From Hexactinellida sp. DTS-2022 (lineage: Eukaryota; Porifera; Hexactinellida): 64,000 bases of DNA. Positions 32,984 through 45,332 of this stretch are shown piece by piece (within the stretch, counting starts at the first letter, position 1; each line of letters starts with the position of its first letter). The translations under genes were made by a program, and so were the position numbers. The notes under the pieces were generated by a model. The model made no database searches and was not told the origin of the DNA. It saw nothing but the letters and a program-made list of their open reading frames with translations. Location: contig JAPNXP010000002.1 in NCBI GenBank assembly GCA_028753945.1, positions 5,518,001 through 5,582,000 on the forward strand. Reading direction: 5' to 3'.

Positions 32984-33997
32984 GGTATTATACGAAATAA
33001 CATATAAAACAACAATTTTATCAGATACTTCCATAATTATCATAAATCACATAGGAAACGACATGTTTTTCAATAATAATGCATTGATTATTACAGATAA
33101 TGATCTATAGTAACTATTCCTGTGATTTCGGAAAAAACTTGAATAAAGAGGGGGACGTTCAAAAAACGTCCGACATTGAGAAATGAGATGGGATATTTCT
33201 GAAGTGATATGTTAGATAGGAATAAATGTATTCAGTAATTGACACCTTATATATTATCGATATACATGTAATAAAGTTTAAAAACCCCATGTTTGATTAC
33301 TAATTACCATTTTTTCGCTAGTTTGCCAAACTATATACTAATAAAACGTGTCATAAATTAAAAGTTATTGATAATCTTTTCCCTGACGTCACAGAGGTTA
33401 GTAAATTGCATATTCTTAAATACTGAACATTGCATTACACAGTCCAGTGCTCTTTTGCGTTGATAATTTTTTAATTTTTTTCGTAAGGAAATTACAACCG
33501 TGGTCTGTGGATGATAATATACCAACTCCAAATAATTAATTAAATATATGTCACTAAGAAACTGTACCAGTGGAACCTTGACTTTGGCATATGGAGAAGT
33601 TATTCTATTAATTGATAATAATTGATATCAAATAACACTATGGAATATTATAAATGTATGGCTAGATTGACAGACAGAACACAAATTACTGATTAGATGC
33701 CTGAAAATCCTCACGACCAATTAGATTACTATATCTATTCTATAATCCGAACTTAACATTTGACATAGACTAAAGCATTCAATTATACTAATTGAATACT
33801 AGCTTCGATTTGTAAAGCCATATTTACCATGTAATTATATATAAAATTTAATATTACCAAATAGTACATTAATATTTGCCAGGCTGGGAGCTCACATGTT
33901 AACGTTAAACAGCCAAACAATAAAGAATATTATTTATACCTATTTAAAAATATAGTACAATAAATTGCATAATTTAAATTCCCTGCTCTCCAATCAG
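32984..33997. other. Non-coding, nothing recognised
   Basis: AT-rich and without supported features. Confidence 0.4.
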
Positions 33998-34141
33998 GAC
34001 AGGATCCACGCGGAGATGGACTCCCTGGTTTCCGAGAACGATACTCGTCCAATTTAAATAAATATGCTGCGCGCCGCATTGCTATTCGACACAGACTCTT
34101 TGATGCTGGCCGGCTTCAACTCCCCCAAGCTCGTTCGCACG
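33998..34141 (+). other. GC-rich exon-like island (candidate host exon)
   Basis: About 144 bp of clearly higher GC in an AT-rich region. It is bounded by a pyrimidine-rich acceptor-like string ending CAG (33995-33997) and a donor-like GTACGT (34142-34147). The length is a multiple of three. One frame reads DRIHAEMDSLVSEND and, after an in-frame TAA, MLRAALLFDTDSLMLAGF with many C/G third positions. A second frame (starting one base earlier) is open throughout: QDPRGDGLPGFRERY and KYAARRIAIRHRLFDAGRL. I do not recognise either product. It could be an exon, a decayed exon, or a captured gene piece. Confidence 0.35.
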
Positions 34142-34609
34142 GTACGTCGTATACCGATGGTCTAATTAGATATTACTAATTATACCACGTAATTAATTAT
34201 AATTAATTCAGTCAGTATATGATATAAATGCATCCAATTTGTGTATTAAAGGGTTATCGAGTGTGCGGAATTGAAATTTGATTGCCAAATTAATTAATTA
34301 ATTATTGAAATTACTTATATAGATCTCAGCTCTGTACAGTTCAGTTTTTCAGTATGTGTATTCAGGCACTGAGAAAGTTCAGTTTTCCCCAAGCTTTGAA
34401 ATTGACCTTTAGAAAGTAAGCATGGGCTTTTAGTATGGGAAAAAATCTGAACTCTACTGAGCTCAGCTCTATATAATCACTCTCATTATTATTTATGACA
34501 AAATAATTCAACTTAATAACATAGATTAGTCTAGCAATTTACCACTCTACCTAATTAAATTACAACCTATATACAGCCCAAAGGACAAAAGAATTCAACC
34601 ATGAAAACG

Positions 34610-34990
34610 CTTCCAGCTATGGATCCATGGATATGTGCCACATTTTGATGATGCAGCATTTTTGTATTTCATAAATAGCGATTGTAGATCTTAGCTCTAA
34701 ACGATTATTCACATCATTATATCATGCATATAACATTGGAATAACAAATGAGAGTATAATCCAAATATTTACCATGCTAAGAAGTCCAATACCATAAATG
34801 GAGGTGTTATGTGACCATCACAGAAAATCAATAATTAAAATCAAAGTTATACTAGAGCTTAGCTCTTTCTTGCTAACACTATTAGTGATCGTTTTCAAGG
34901 TATATGAACTACTTGAAATGGGTTCAAAAAGCTTTCCTGTAAGTATTAATGAAAGATAGTGCCACTATTGTGTCCATATAAACCCATTTC
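34610..34990. repeat. CCATATATGG repeat, copy c (decayed)
   Basis: It matches 1110-1490 over the ATGTGCCACATTTTGATGAT block, the AGAGCTTAGCTCTT block and TGTGCCACTATTGTGTCC-type sequence. Both palindromes are damaged here (CCATGGATATG and CCATAAATGG). Beyond 34990 to 35532 the sequence is non-coding. Confidence 0.65.
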
Positions 34991-36439
34991 TCCACATAAA
35001 TATTAGGAATATTGGGTGAGGCAAAATATTTATAATACCGAAAATCTTTATGAACTAACCCTGAAAATTTTTGGGACGAAGCTAAACATCGATAGAAATA
35101 ATCTTACCGCTGCAATTCCCAAATCTTTCATTGTTCCAAAGTAATTCATGAAATATTTCCAAAATTAGTCCAATTTAGGCAAATCCTGACCAAAATTCGT
35201 AAATAGCAAATATTTTAAAACTAAGGTGTTTTAGAAAGGAAAATGTCCGTTAGAAATTAAGTAAATATATCGTTGATGAGATATTGGATTATACAACAAT
35301 GGTTTCTTATGATTTATCACTTCAAACAAATCAAATGGACACTATTATCGTCAATGGGGTCCTAAAACCACATTTTACAAAAATCTTGATGCATGATGAC
35401 ATTCTCGGGCATGTTTTGAAAAGATATTGTTTACTTTAGTACCAGAGTTGGCCCACGTTTAAAATTTTAAGTTTCTAATACAGAATTTTTTTAAGCCATA
35501 CCACGTAACACTAAGGTAATGTAAGGAAGCGTCAGTGGCGGCTCTAGCATGGGGCTAGATGGGGCTAGCGCCCCATCTAATTTTTGTCAGCCCCATCAAT
35601 TAGCCCCAATCAACTAAGCTGGTGTATTACATTTATCTAACCAGCACCACACGATTATTATTACGTAGCAGTATGAATATTAACGCTAGTGCACTCGATT
35701 TTTTTTTTTGGTGTCGGAATATAAATTTTGTATCGAATTTTTTCAAATCATAATCTACGGACTGAGGATGGATCATATGTAACCCCCTGAGAAATTTTTG
35801 TCACTTTCTGATACTTATTCTTTGTGTTATAAGCATTCTAAGGCAGCGGCCTACGAATTTCCCCGGATTTCAGAATTAAATGTGGCGATAAAATTCTTCA
35901 CTGTCATATATTGAGTCCCAAAATCGAGAAATTCGGACTCGACAGGTCAAAATATTTAGGTTTACGTCAAAAAATTTAGGAATATGTCAAAGATTAGGAA
36001 ATTAGGGGCATAAAAGTAGATGAAGGCTATGGCAGTACCTGGTGATCATATATTACTGTGGGACATTGGACTACAGAATAATTCTGTTATTCTTGATATT
36101 AATGTGTAAGCTTCTTATCTATATGTAGCATTTGGTTTCAACACTTTTCCACTAATATATCATGAGTTATGACCAATTTATTACTATGGTTTTGTCGTTT
36201 TTGTCATATTTTCACACCTCAAGGCCCTCAAATATACAATAGTGTATTATATAACTTCAGATTTGTTGATACAAAGATGGAAATAGCATTTTCGCACAAA
36301 ATGAGACGTTTTATGGCCCGATCCAATTAATATTCGTTAGGTTATAGACTTTTGAACATCAGAAGGGGGCAAAAAATCTCACATTTCACACCTGTTGATA
36401 TTTCAGAAACCCTTTGAGATAAAATGATTATAGCCATCA

Positions 36440-36800
36440 GAAAATACTGTAAATACCTGACTTTATATACGTTTATAATACATTTTGGGACCCTAGGTGT
36501 CTAAAAAATTTCACATGACCATATATGGTAATTTGATGTGACCAATTTTGATGACGAAGCAAATTTTCTAACTCTTGATCTGTAGACAGCAGACACTAGC
36601 TCTAAAATTCTAATCACATCATTATACAAATTCCTACTCATTGGATGACCTTTTGGGAATATATGTTGATTCGAATGATGTATTTTGATTTCAAATGCCC
36701 ATATATGGTGGTGGCAGAGTGGCAATATCAAATATGTGACAAAAAATCCAACTTCTGAACCAAATGAGATAGAGCTTAGCTCTAAATTATTAAAAATGAT
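36440..36800. repeat. CCATATATGG repeat, copy d
   Basis: Two intact palindromes lie 180 bp apart (36519-36528 and 36699-36708), the second preceded by AAATGCCC, with AGAGCTTAGCTCT just after (36768-36784). It lies in the leader of the hAT element at 35533. Confidence 0.8.
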
Positions 36801-38674
36801 CTAATTCCATTTCAAATGACATTATCTATTTTATGCAGCTTTGGAACTCCTATAAGTCTTACTTTCACATTCTGGACTCAGCCACTTCGACACAAAAAAA
36901 CACAGGAGAATGTGAAAAGTGGCTCAGGGATAAAATTTTTCATTCAAAAACTAGCTAATTAATTTGTTAAAAAATTTAATAGAGTGTTGAGAACAAGTAA
37001 AAGGAACTTTATGTAGTTTTGATTTTTGATTGACTGTTTTTTGACAAATTTGGGACGCTTTTGTCACCTAATAAATAAAAAAACCACTGAATTCTCGTCG
37101 TTTTCTGATTATATTGCCATAAAACTATTTTTCAAAATGTAAGAGCTAAAAATGAACACTCCGTTTCTCAAGGAGATCATTTAGGTTGTTTTAAGGTGCA
37201 ATTCGGTATAATCCAAAATCGTTATGACACCTAGAAAAATTGTTTTCGTATAAAAGATTGGATTATAGGATAATTTTAGATTTTCAAAAAAAAAATTCAT
37301 AGAAGTATCGTTGGAGGAAATTTGAAATTGCTAATATGCTCGACATGTACACTCAGAATTATTTAGAGAATTACAGCTTAATTGCGTTTTTAATCTTGGC
37401 TCTATAATACACGCTTTCCATCAAAATCGAGTGCACTAGCGTTAAATTATCAAATTATTTGATTCCCCAATTGCGAATAGATTATGATGGAAAATTAGTT
37501 AATATTGATAGACTCTGGGAAGCTAGCCCATTATTGTAATGTCAGCAATTGTTGTGTCACGAATTGTAAGTGTCAAATTTCAATCATGTCAATTGTGAAT
37601 TCTTATAAGATCTATGCTGGTGAAAGGTAACCAATTAATATGCGACTATGACGCAATTATTGTTACTGTAATTAAGGAGAAAGAGGCTCAAATTTTAGAC
37701 ACCCGATAACCCCCAATTATTATTGCGTTTTTGGACAGTACAACTTATTCTAAGAAGGACTTAGAAACTCAGAATTTCTAAAATCGAAGAATTTGAATTA
37801 GATATTGATAGTCAAAGTTTAGCCTAATAGTGAATCCATACTAGATAATGTAAGAGCTAGCAATTTACTCTATTAGGCGCAAGTTCTGTAATAGTGCCAA
37901 TTTAACTCTTTACTATTAGTTACATCAGATCCGCCACGTACATTTATCAGAATCAATTTAATTATTTTTTTCTATAGATTTTCAAATAATTGCTCAAATT
38001 TTACCAATATTTGGCTCTGATTAATTATTAACTCTATAACTTTGTATTACAGTTGAAAATCGACACGGCGGATCTGGTAGCTCTACTGACAAGGATCATT
38101 TTTGAGGGATAGTTTTTTTTTCTCCGACTTATATCTTTTGAGATATCCTCTACATAAACAAGGTTACTCCCGGGAAATTCTTACGGAATGTATTTGTACA
38201 AAATGACGGTGATTTTGACCTTTAGTGACGTCAAAAATGTCAAAAGAATGTCCGAATCAACTTTTTCTTTCGGATCTGGATAGGTGGCATGTAAAAGTAT
38301 AACTAGGGGTGGCTAAACTAAATTTTTTCCTTTTTCATAAATTTACAATAATTGACTACTCTATGGCCATATTATTTTATAAAAAGATGATTGGGACCTT
38401 TCGTGGGGTCAAAAATGTAAAAAAATGTCCGAATCGAATTTTTCTTGCGGAATTGGATAGATAGTGTATAAAAGTATAGTTGGAATGCTTCAACAAGAAT
38501 TTTTGCATTATCTAATGATAGATATCAATTTGAGCCTCTATCTCCTTAATTAAACAACATCGTGTAATGATAGTAAGACACTGATTCATAACGGATTGTA
38601 TAAAGGGGATTAACATTATGCTACTAGAAATTTAACTTTATTTACAAATACTTATTACTACATTTCAAATTAAA

Positions 38675-40867
38675 ATGGATTCCTTTGTGAAGAGAAAGCG
38701 TTACGAGATTGAAGTGGAGAAGCCAGAAGCAGCTCAGGAATTCGAAGGAGAAGATATAATAATTGATTAACCTGAAGATATTTCCTCTCCCGACCCTAAA
38801 CATACAAAAACGGAGCAGGATATCTCTGTGGAGGGCGTCCCAGATATCGCACATAATCTGTCTGAGGATCCGAGACAGCCGAAGTTGATCACTTATAAGC
38901 AAACTAGGTTAGGCGGTCAGATGCGTTGCTTTCAAAAAGGGTGGTACATTGGCAGACCTTGGCTTGAGTATTCTCAAATAATCGATGCCCTATTTTGCTA
39001 TCTTTGTAGGTTATTTCAGGTAGCTGGTGCTGGTCCTGAGTCAAAGTGGACTTCCCTAGGTTTTGACAATTGGAAAATTGCGATGGAGAAGATAAAGGGC
39101 ATCAAACTTCATGAGGAGTCGTTTTCTCATCTTGATTCAATGCTCAAATGGTCAGGATACAAAGATAGTCTTCGTACCGGAAGCATTGAAGTCATTGTTA
39201 GAGCACTGAGCGTGCAAGCTCTTCGTGATAATCGGCACTATATCAGAACAGTAAGTCAGGTAATCACTCTCTGTGCTGTACAAGACCTTCCTCTCAGAGG
39301 TCACCGCGAGGGAAGATTGGTGGATGATATGGGTGAAGTCATTGACCCTGAGTTCAACTGCGGATCTCGAAACAGAGGGAATTTTCTCGAGATTCTTAGT
39401 GCGTTTTGTGTCCACGACAAAACTCAACCGACCTAGAAATGCTCAGTATATTCATCACTCCGTCCAGGATTCGATTTTGTCCATTCTTGCCAACTCTGTA
39501 CGCCAGAATATTCTAGAAGAACTCAAGACAGCGAAATATTTTCTTTGTTGGCGGACGAATCTAGAGATTGCGGGAAAATTGAACAAATATCCGTTTGTGT
39601 AAGATATATCTGCGAGGGTGTGTTGCACGAAGATTTCTTCAACTTCGTCAGAGCAGAGCGGTTGGACGCGAATTCGATCATGGAAAAGCTGAGTAATCTT
39701 CTGTCAGTTATGGGTGTCTCCTCTCGTGATCATATGGTTGCCCAATGTTATGATGGTGCTTCAACAATGAGTGGACGACTACGGGGTCTACAAGCACTTA
39801 TGAGGAGTAACGTGTGCCCGATGGCCTTATATGTGCATTGCTGGGCACACAGGCTCAACTTAGTAGTAGTTGCTTGCTGCCAAAATATCGACAAAGCCGT
39901 GTCATTTTTTGCGAGCATTCAACAGCTCTACACATTCTTCTCATCATCAGTTCCACATGATTTCTTCGAGAAAACGCAGAAAGTCCTGGGTAGACATGAG
40001 GCGCAACATCGTGAATTGAAGTCGTTATCTAAAACTCGCTGGTGCTTTCAAGCCGAGGCTTGCTCTGCTGTGGCGCTTACTTTAGGTGCAATCATTGCTG
40101 CTGCGGAGCATTTTGCTCATGATACATACGCAAATAGAAGAGCTGCAGCACAAGGTATCGTCAATTTTATCGATACTGACTTCGTAGTCTGTCTTCAATT
40201 ATTCAGAAAAGTTCTGACACTAACTTCATATTCGGCGAACTATATGCAGGATAAACACATGGATATTGGCATTGCAGTTAATCACATTGATACACTCAAG
40301 ATGTCTCTCTCTGGTGAGGATTTGTTTGATGAAATCTGGGATACCGCAAAGGCACTCTTAGATGAACACGCGATACCACAGCCAATCGAAAAACGCCGTC
40401 GAATATTTAGAGATGATGCTGCCGATGCTAGAGTGTGGGTCAAATCGGACTACAAAGTTAGATTATTCGATCCAGTTATCAGACTCTTCATAGAGGAACT
40501 TGATAGACGCTTCAGCAAGGACACGTGTTCCGTGCTTTTGGCGATGTCAGCTCTGATTCCCACATCTGAGGATTTCCTTAAGATCCATGCAATGAAGTCC
40601 TTTATTGAGCACTATCATCTGAATGAGGAAATGCTAAATAGCGAATTTACTGTGTTTTCCAATCAATATAGAAAGGCCAATCCACAGTTGAAAACGATGT
40701 TAGAGGTGATTAACTTTATCGAGCCACACAAAATGGTGTACACAGAACTCTACAAGACCTACCAGATAGCATGTACCATCCCTGTTACAACAGCTAAAAA
40801 TGAACGATCCTTCTCTTGTATGAAACATGTTAAGAAGTATCTTCGGAGCACCATGGATGATGATTGA
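38675..40867 (+). pseudogene. hAT transposase, ZMYM1/TTF-type zinc finger (broken)
   Basis: The start is ATG 38675 (MDSFVKRKRYE). An N-terminal acidic/basic linker precedes the TTF-type finger RCFQKGWYIGRPWLEYS with ALFCYLCRLF (about 38920-39015). Then comes the catalytic domain with ADESRD (first Asp, about 39548), AQCYDGASTMSG (second Asp, about 39745), HCWAHRLNL and SKTRWCFQ. The hAT dimerisation tail is IPVTTAKNERSFSCMKHVKK at 40780-40840. It has one in-frame stop near 38768 and a pair of compensating frameshifts (about 39400 and 39540); otherwise the frame is open. In intact relatives the protein cuts and pastes the element. This copy is probably inactive but not old. Confidence 0.85.
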
Positions 40868-41210
40868 CTGGGAGACCTCGCGACTTTGTCAATCAATAGG
40901 ACTCGTGCATCCAAAATAGATATGGACGAGATTGTGGACAAATTCGATAAGACTGGATATCGGAGGATTCCATTGAGCTGATTTATTTATTCATCCCTTT
41001 CACTCGTGAATTCTTTTGAAATACTTTTTAGTAAGTATTGAATAGTCAATGCTAGTAAAATGTTACTGCTTCAATTACATATATTTCTAGATACGAAAAT
41101 GTTCTTAGGTAATTATTATTATAAAATTTAAGTTCAAATTATTATTTGCTCAAAAAAAGAGCAAGCAGTCTCAGCCCCATAAAGAAAGACTCAGCCCGCT
41201 TTAGCCCCAT

Positions 41211-41238
41211 CAGTGGCGGCGCGCTAGCGCCGCCACTG
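41211..41238. repeat. Doubled right terminus of the hAT element
   Basis: The terminal ten bases occur twice, face to face: CAGTGGCGGC, then GCGCTAGC, then GCCGCCACTG. The very end of the element is thus a hairpin in itself. The left end has only one copy. Confidence 0.85.
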
Positions 41239-41246
41239 GGAAGCGT

Positions 41247-42120
41247 TAAGGAGTCAGGAAGTTAAATAAGGCCAGTTTCCAAAGAACGTCTCTACAAAGT
41301 TGATCAGAACACTCCACTTTATATATCCGCACGACTGGAAGCATATAAAAAGTCATCAAAGAATTTCTGGAAGATTATAATGTATATTCTTGTCAGGAAG
41401 TAGAAAACGTCCCAAAATAAGTCAGAAATTCGCACAAAAGTACACTAAACCACGTGACACCGGTCATTTATAACGGGTCTAAATACCTTTGTTATACGTA
41501 TAATCATAATCCTGGTAAATAAGTATAAAATCTGCCGCTGTTAGTGTACGGAAGTTAGAACTAAGCTCTAACGAAATTTTATTTTTGCTTACGTCATCAA
41601 ATTGTGCCACATGCACATCCATATATCTTATACAAAATCATAGAATGTAAACTACATGGTATGTTGTCCCATTTTGTTGCCCAGTTAATTTGTATTGATT
41701 AATTGACATCGTTACAAGGTTAGAGCTAGTCGAAACGACTTCTCATTCGTGAGATAATTAATTGCTCCGTCATGAAGATTTGCGCATCCATATGACCATA
41801 TATGGTCAATGAAATTAAAATTTAGTATCCCAACTGTTTAGAGTCATTCTAATAGGTCTAAATTCAAATTTTCTAAGCAATATGATTGAATTTGACTGAC
41901 TTATAGCTGATGGTCCATTTTCTGCCCCCTGCAGGTGATGGATTTACGACGTTTTGATCTATCCTGGCAAAAATATACATTACAATCCTCTATTTTAAAA
42001 ATTGATACAATTTATATGCTTCCAGTCATGCGGATTTATAAATTGGAGTGTTCTTATCAACTTTGTAGAGACGTTCCATAGAACCTGGCCATATTTACCT
42101 TTATGCCTCCTTAAACGCGC
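41247..42120. mobile_element. Long-palindrome element hit by the hAT (CCATATATGG family, copy e)
   Basis: The left part (about 41247-41350) and right part (about 42010-42120) are reverse complements: GAGTCAGGAAGTTAAATAAG, AGTTGATCAGAACACTCCA and ATGCTTCCAG recur inverted. Between them are an imperfect CCATATATCT (about 41630) and a perfect CCATATATGG (41796-41805). The hAT duplication GGAAGCGT lies in its left end, so the element continues upstream to about 35515 once the hAT is ignored. There is no coding capacity. Confidence 0.7.
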
Positions 42121-43199
42121 TATGAGATTTGACGCGCTTTGATTTCAGAATGGAGTGTATTTGTGCATAAAACGACGCGCTTAAGTATTGATATCTAGCC
42201 CTTAAATTGTCTCTACAAGCAAATTATGAGCGCATCGCAAAAAGTCGGTGTGAAATACTGATCAACGCCACACCAATTATTAAATTGATGATCAATATTT
42301 TAATAACCTCACCATCTACTAGTAGTATATAAATATAATATAAAGACCATGAAAACATAGTCCAACATAATAAGCTCAAAATCAGACGACAACTGAAAAA
42401 TAACAAAGAACTGAAGACAATGATGCTTTACAGAATGAGCGACACGAAGAAGAAATCATGCCTAGTCATGTTTTGATACAGAATCAAAGGATTCAAATAA
42501 CTGTACTGCAGAAGGATTACTAGAGAGTAGAGACCAAATTACAGCCGGTTCGGTATTTTCACCGGGATCACTCAATCTATTTTGAGAAATTTTGATAATC
42601 CCTTTTACTAAGGATTATTTTATCCGATTTTATATTTTCTAGTGATATAATCCCATGGGTCGAATATAATGAGTATATAGAATATATCTCAGTTCGTGTA
42701 TCACTGGATATTTAAGGTTAAATTACGTCAGATAAAGAATTTTCTTGTAGAAATCTGAAATAGTGAGACAACATCCCCATACGATAGAAAGAAATTAAAA
42801 AAAAAAAAAAATTCTATCTATTAGACGTCCACTGCCTAACTGTTACAAGATGTATCAAGAACACTGAGAAGTTTATACATTGCCAGTGGTGAATTGAGGC
42901 TATTCGTTTCTGCCAATTTGCCAAATTAAATTAAGAGGGTTGGATTCGTGTTAGGCCAGGGTGAGGAAGTTAGAAAATCATTTAAGGAAACAGGGTACCA
43001 AACTAATTCAATATGTTAAATAATGCAAAATTCTTAATTAATGCAGATACATATTATAAACGGATTAAAATATACCACTTACTTATTCAATAGGAAACGG
43101 TAGAATGTCTGTCAAAGTTCAGGCAAAACAACTTTGAGCGCCTCAGTTAAGAGAGAAAAAGCCTTTTCCTCCCACCCTTACCATGCATCCATGCTAAAA
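42121..43199. other. Non-coding, nothing recognised
   Basis: AT-rich, with a poly-A run near 42800. No supported gene or element border. Confidence 0.35.
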
Positions 43200-44142
43200 A
43201 CAAGGTATAATCATCCTAGCTCTCCTTATTCCGTAGACAGCAGGAGTGATTTTCAGAAAAATAGCATACCCTGTAGTTCTTTGTATTGAATATTTAGATT
43301 CTATTATTGTCACTAAGTTGCATGATTGTCTCTGTAACTATGTAAACTTGGTTGCCTCAAACTTTGAAAGAATTATCCTAAAGAATTTTATAGCTAAAGT
43401 CTGAGAATACATAAAATATATGATTTTAGATAAAGGGGGTTAAAAATATATTGAAATGACTATGCATTATATTCAGCAAATTTGATGAAATGAGGCTAAC
43501 TTATCTTTGATTGTGTTTTGTATAAATGTGCTTGTAATGTCTGTATTAAATAATGAAGTCAATATATATCGTTAATGGATTATCAATGGAATATGCCACC
43601 ATAAATACGTTGTCCTCGTTCTTTTCGGACATCTTTTTCCGGGAATATTTCAATGATTTGGATGAAATTGATGTTGTGTTCAATTAATGTTTTTGTCCAA
43701 TGCTAATTACAGCATAATGCATCTAATATACTTACAATGCAATAGAGTTGATAAATATGATATAGCCAATCAATAAGATGATGGTGCAATAAGTATACAA
43801 AAAGGTAGGAAGATCAGGGATTTGATCCCAAGATCAACTGATTGTTGGCCATAAATCACAACTCCCGAGATATATGTACTTAATAATGTTAGTTTATATA
43901 GTAATTGAAGTATCTAAATGCACGAAATATTGCATATAATATCAAAGAATGTCCATCGTTATAATGAAAAATGCTGATTCATCATTAATTACGATATTAA
44001 ATTGGCATTCTGAAAACTTGGAAATTTTATTCAAAAGTTTTTCATTTCTCAAATAATTCTATGTTTTATTAGCTTCACTTCAATGTATAAAAACGCTTTT
44101 CAATTTTGAGACAAAATAACCAATATATACAGTCGAAGCATC
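43200..44142. repeat. Dispersed repeat ending CGAAGCATCC, copy 1
   Basis: Blocks match 58620-60583: ATAGCATACCCTRTAGTTCTTTG, the 43900-44080 stretch (GAATGTC, CATCAATAATTACG), and the end TTTCAATTTTG to CGAAGCATCC. In copy 2 that end is followed by TTAA, so this is probably another TTAA-type element (GGATGCTTCGA). Block order differs between copies, which shows rearrangement. Confidence 0.5.
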
Positions 44143-44151
44143 CTAAATTGG

Positions 44152-44880
44152 CAGTGCCGGATTACCTTCGTGCGGACTGTGCGATCGCACAGGGCCCGGA
44201 CTGTTTTGAGGGCCCGGTGGACCACTCTTCCAGTCTATATTTGGTCAGCCCGTGACCAGGGGCATGAGTACTCTCAAGAGATTTCTAAGAAAAAATCCTA
44301 TTATTTTTCCAGTTTGACACACTTAGGTCACCTCAATTTAGGAATAATTGCTGTAAATTTTTTTTTCAAAAGCCGCTATCTCAAAACCAACATTTTCAGA
44401 ATTGCGGAAGAAGTCATTTTGTCAATTTTGGTCGTATAATCAAAAACTCAATGGTTTCGGAGAGATCTCGTAAAGATACAACTTTTCAGTGCTGCGATTT
44501 ACCATAATATGAATAGTTCATCTGTTTTTTGGATTTTGGATAAGGAAAATCTTCATTTGAAAATAGACATCACATAAAAGTATTTGAAATCCAGAAAAAT
44601 GTAAATATTCACAATTCCTGTACTCAAAAATTATATTACATCCAGCTAAACACATTTTATCAATAATATTCTTGGTATTGTTTATCTTTTCTGATTGATC
44701 TATTCCGCAAAAATCGTAAATTTAAAAAAGGTTTTTTCCTCTATTAGTTTATTTGCCAATATTATTGTATTTTTGGAATCCTGAGGACGAAGTAAATACG
44801 CTGTAAAAAAATTAATTCATTCGGGTAAATAATTATGGTAGAAGTACTCTAGAGGATACCTGAACCTTAATCCGGCCCTG
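44152..44880. mobile_element. hAT non-autonomous element with a TTAA MITE inside
   Basis: The left end is CAGTGCCGGATTA and the right end on the other strand CAGGGCCGGATTA. The flanks are TAAATTGG (44144-44151) and TAATTGGG (44881-44888), an imperfect 8-bp duplication. It contains a CGATCGCACAGGGCCCGG stretch and, at 44264-44866, a GGTTCAGGTAT-family MITE lacking about its first 100 bp. The open frame crossing the junction is chimeric and not a gene. Confidence 0.7.
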
Positions 44881-44891
44881 TAATTGGGTGT

Positions 44892-45080
44892 ACAGTGCAA
44901 CCTCTATAAGTGGGGTTTCTATAAATGGGGAACCTCTATAAGTGGGAAAATCTTTTCCATTAATCGTCTATACCAGGAGTGGGAAAACCTTTTAGGCCGC
45001 GGGCCAAAATGGATAAATGTCATGGTGTTGCGGACCTGAAAGTGAACATTTCCCATTTAAGTAACAATATTAAACGCGAA
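44892..45080. mobile_element. Fragments: pogo-like end and GGGCCAAAATGG hAT end
   Basis: TACAGTGCAACCTCTATAAG with three CTCTATAAGTGGG-type repeats (44892-44967) is a pogo-like end fragment. Next, 44974-45080 carries AGGCCGCGGGCCAAAATGG, the left end of the hAT element that is complete at 53765-55292. Confidence 0.7.
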
Positions 45081-45332
45081 GCAGAAATATCAACAACAAA
45101 TCTACGTTAAATATTTAATGACTGTTGTCGAAATTCGGAAGCAGCATCATTTGTAAACTTCAAGAGTTCAGAAAGTACCATGTGTAAGCGGAGGAGACTC
45201 CTGCAACCCAAAATACCATTGTCTGCGATTGAGTTTGATGTACTTTTACCTCAATCGAAATATTCGAAAAACCATTTAAAAACTGCGATCTTTGAGGATT
45301 AGGTAGCAATTATTTTTTGGTCAAGTTGCATG

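Larger units (their letters stand above)
35533..41238 (+). mobile_element. hAT element, ZMYM1-like transposase, full length (5706 bp)
   Basis: The ends are CAGTGGCGGCTCTAGC (left) and CAGTGGCGGCGCTAGC (right, other strand), 15 of 16 identical. They are flanked by a perfect 8-bp duplication GGAAGCGT (35525-35532 and 41239-41246). GGGGCTAG/AGCCCCAT words recur near both ends, typical of subterminal binding sites. A 3.1-kb non-coding leader contains another CCATATATGG repeat (36440-36800). It also has a block (37700-38560) that recurs reversed at 47720-48550. The gene follows at 38675-40867 and is broken. Confidence 0.92.

Noticed and set aside
32703-33043. Several overlapping minus-strand frames with RSGQVRSG-type repeats.
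   Set aside because: They are translations of the TGACCTGACC repeat in a hAT MITE and have no other coding sign.
38675-40985. Possibility that the ZMYM1-like gene is a domesticated host gene.
   Set aside because: It lies inside intact hAT ends with a perfect 8-bp duplication and has stops and frameshifts, so it is simply the element's own broken transposase.
44170-44439. 89-residue open frame.
   Set aside because: It joins the start of a hAT element to a TTAA MITE across an insertion border.
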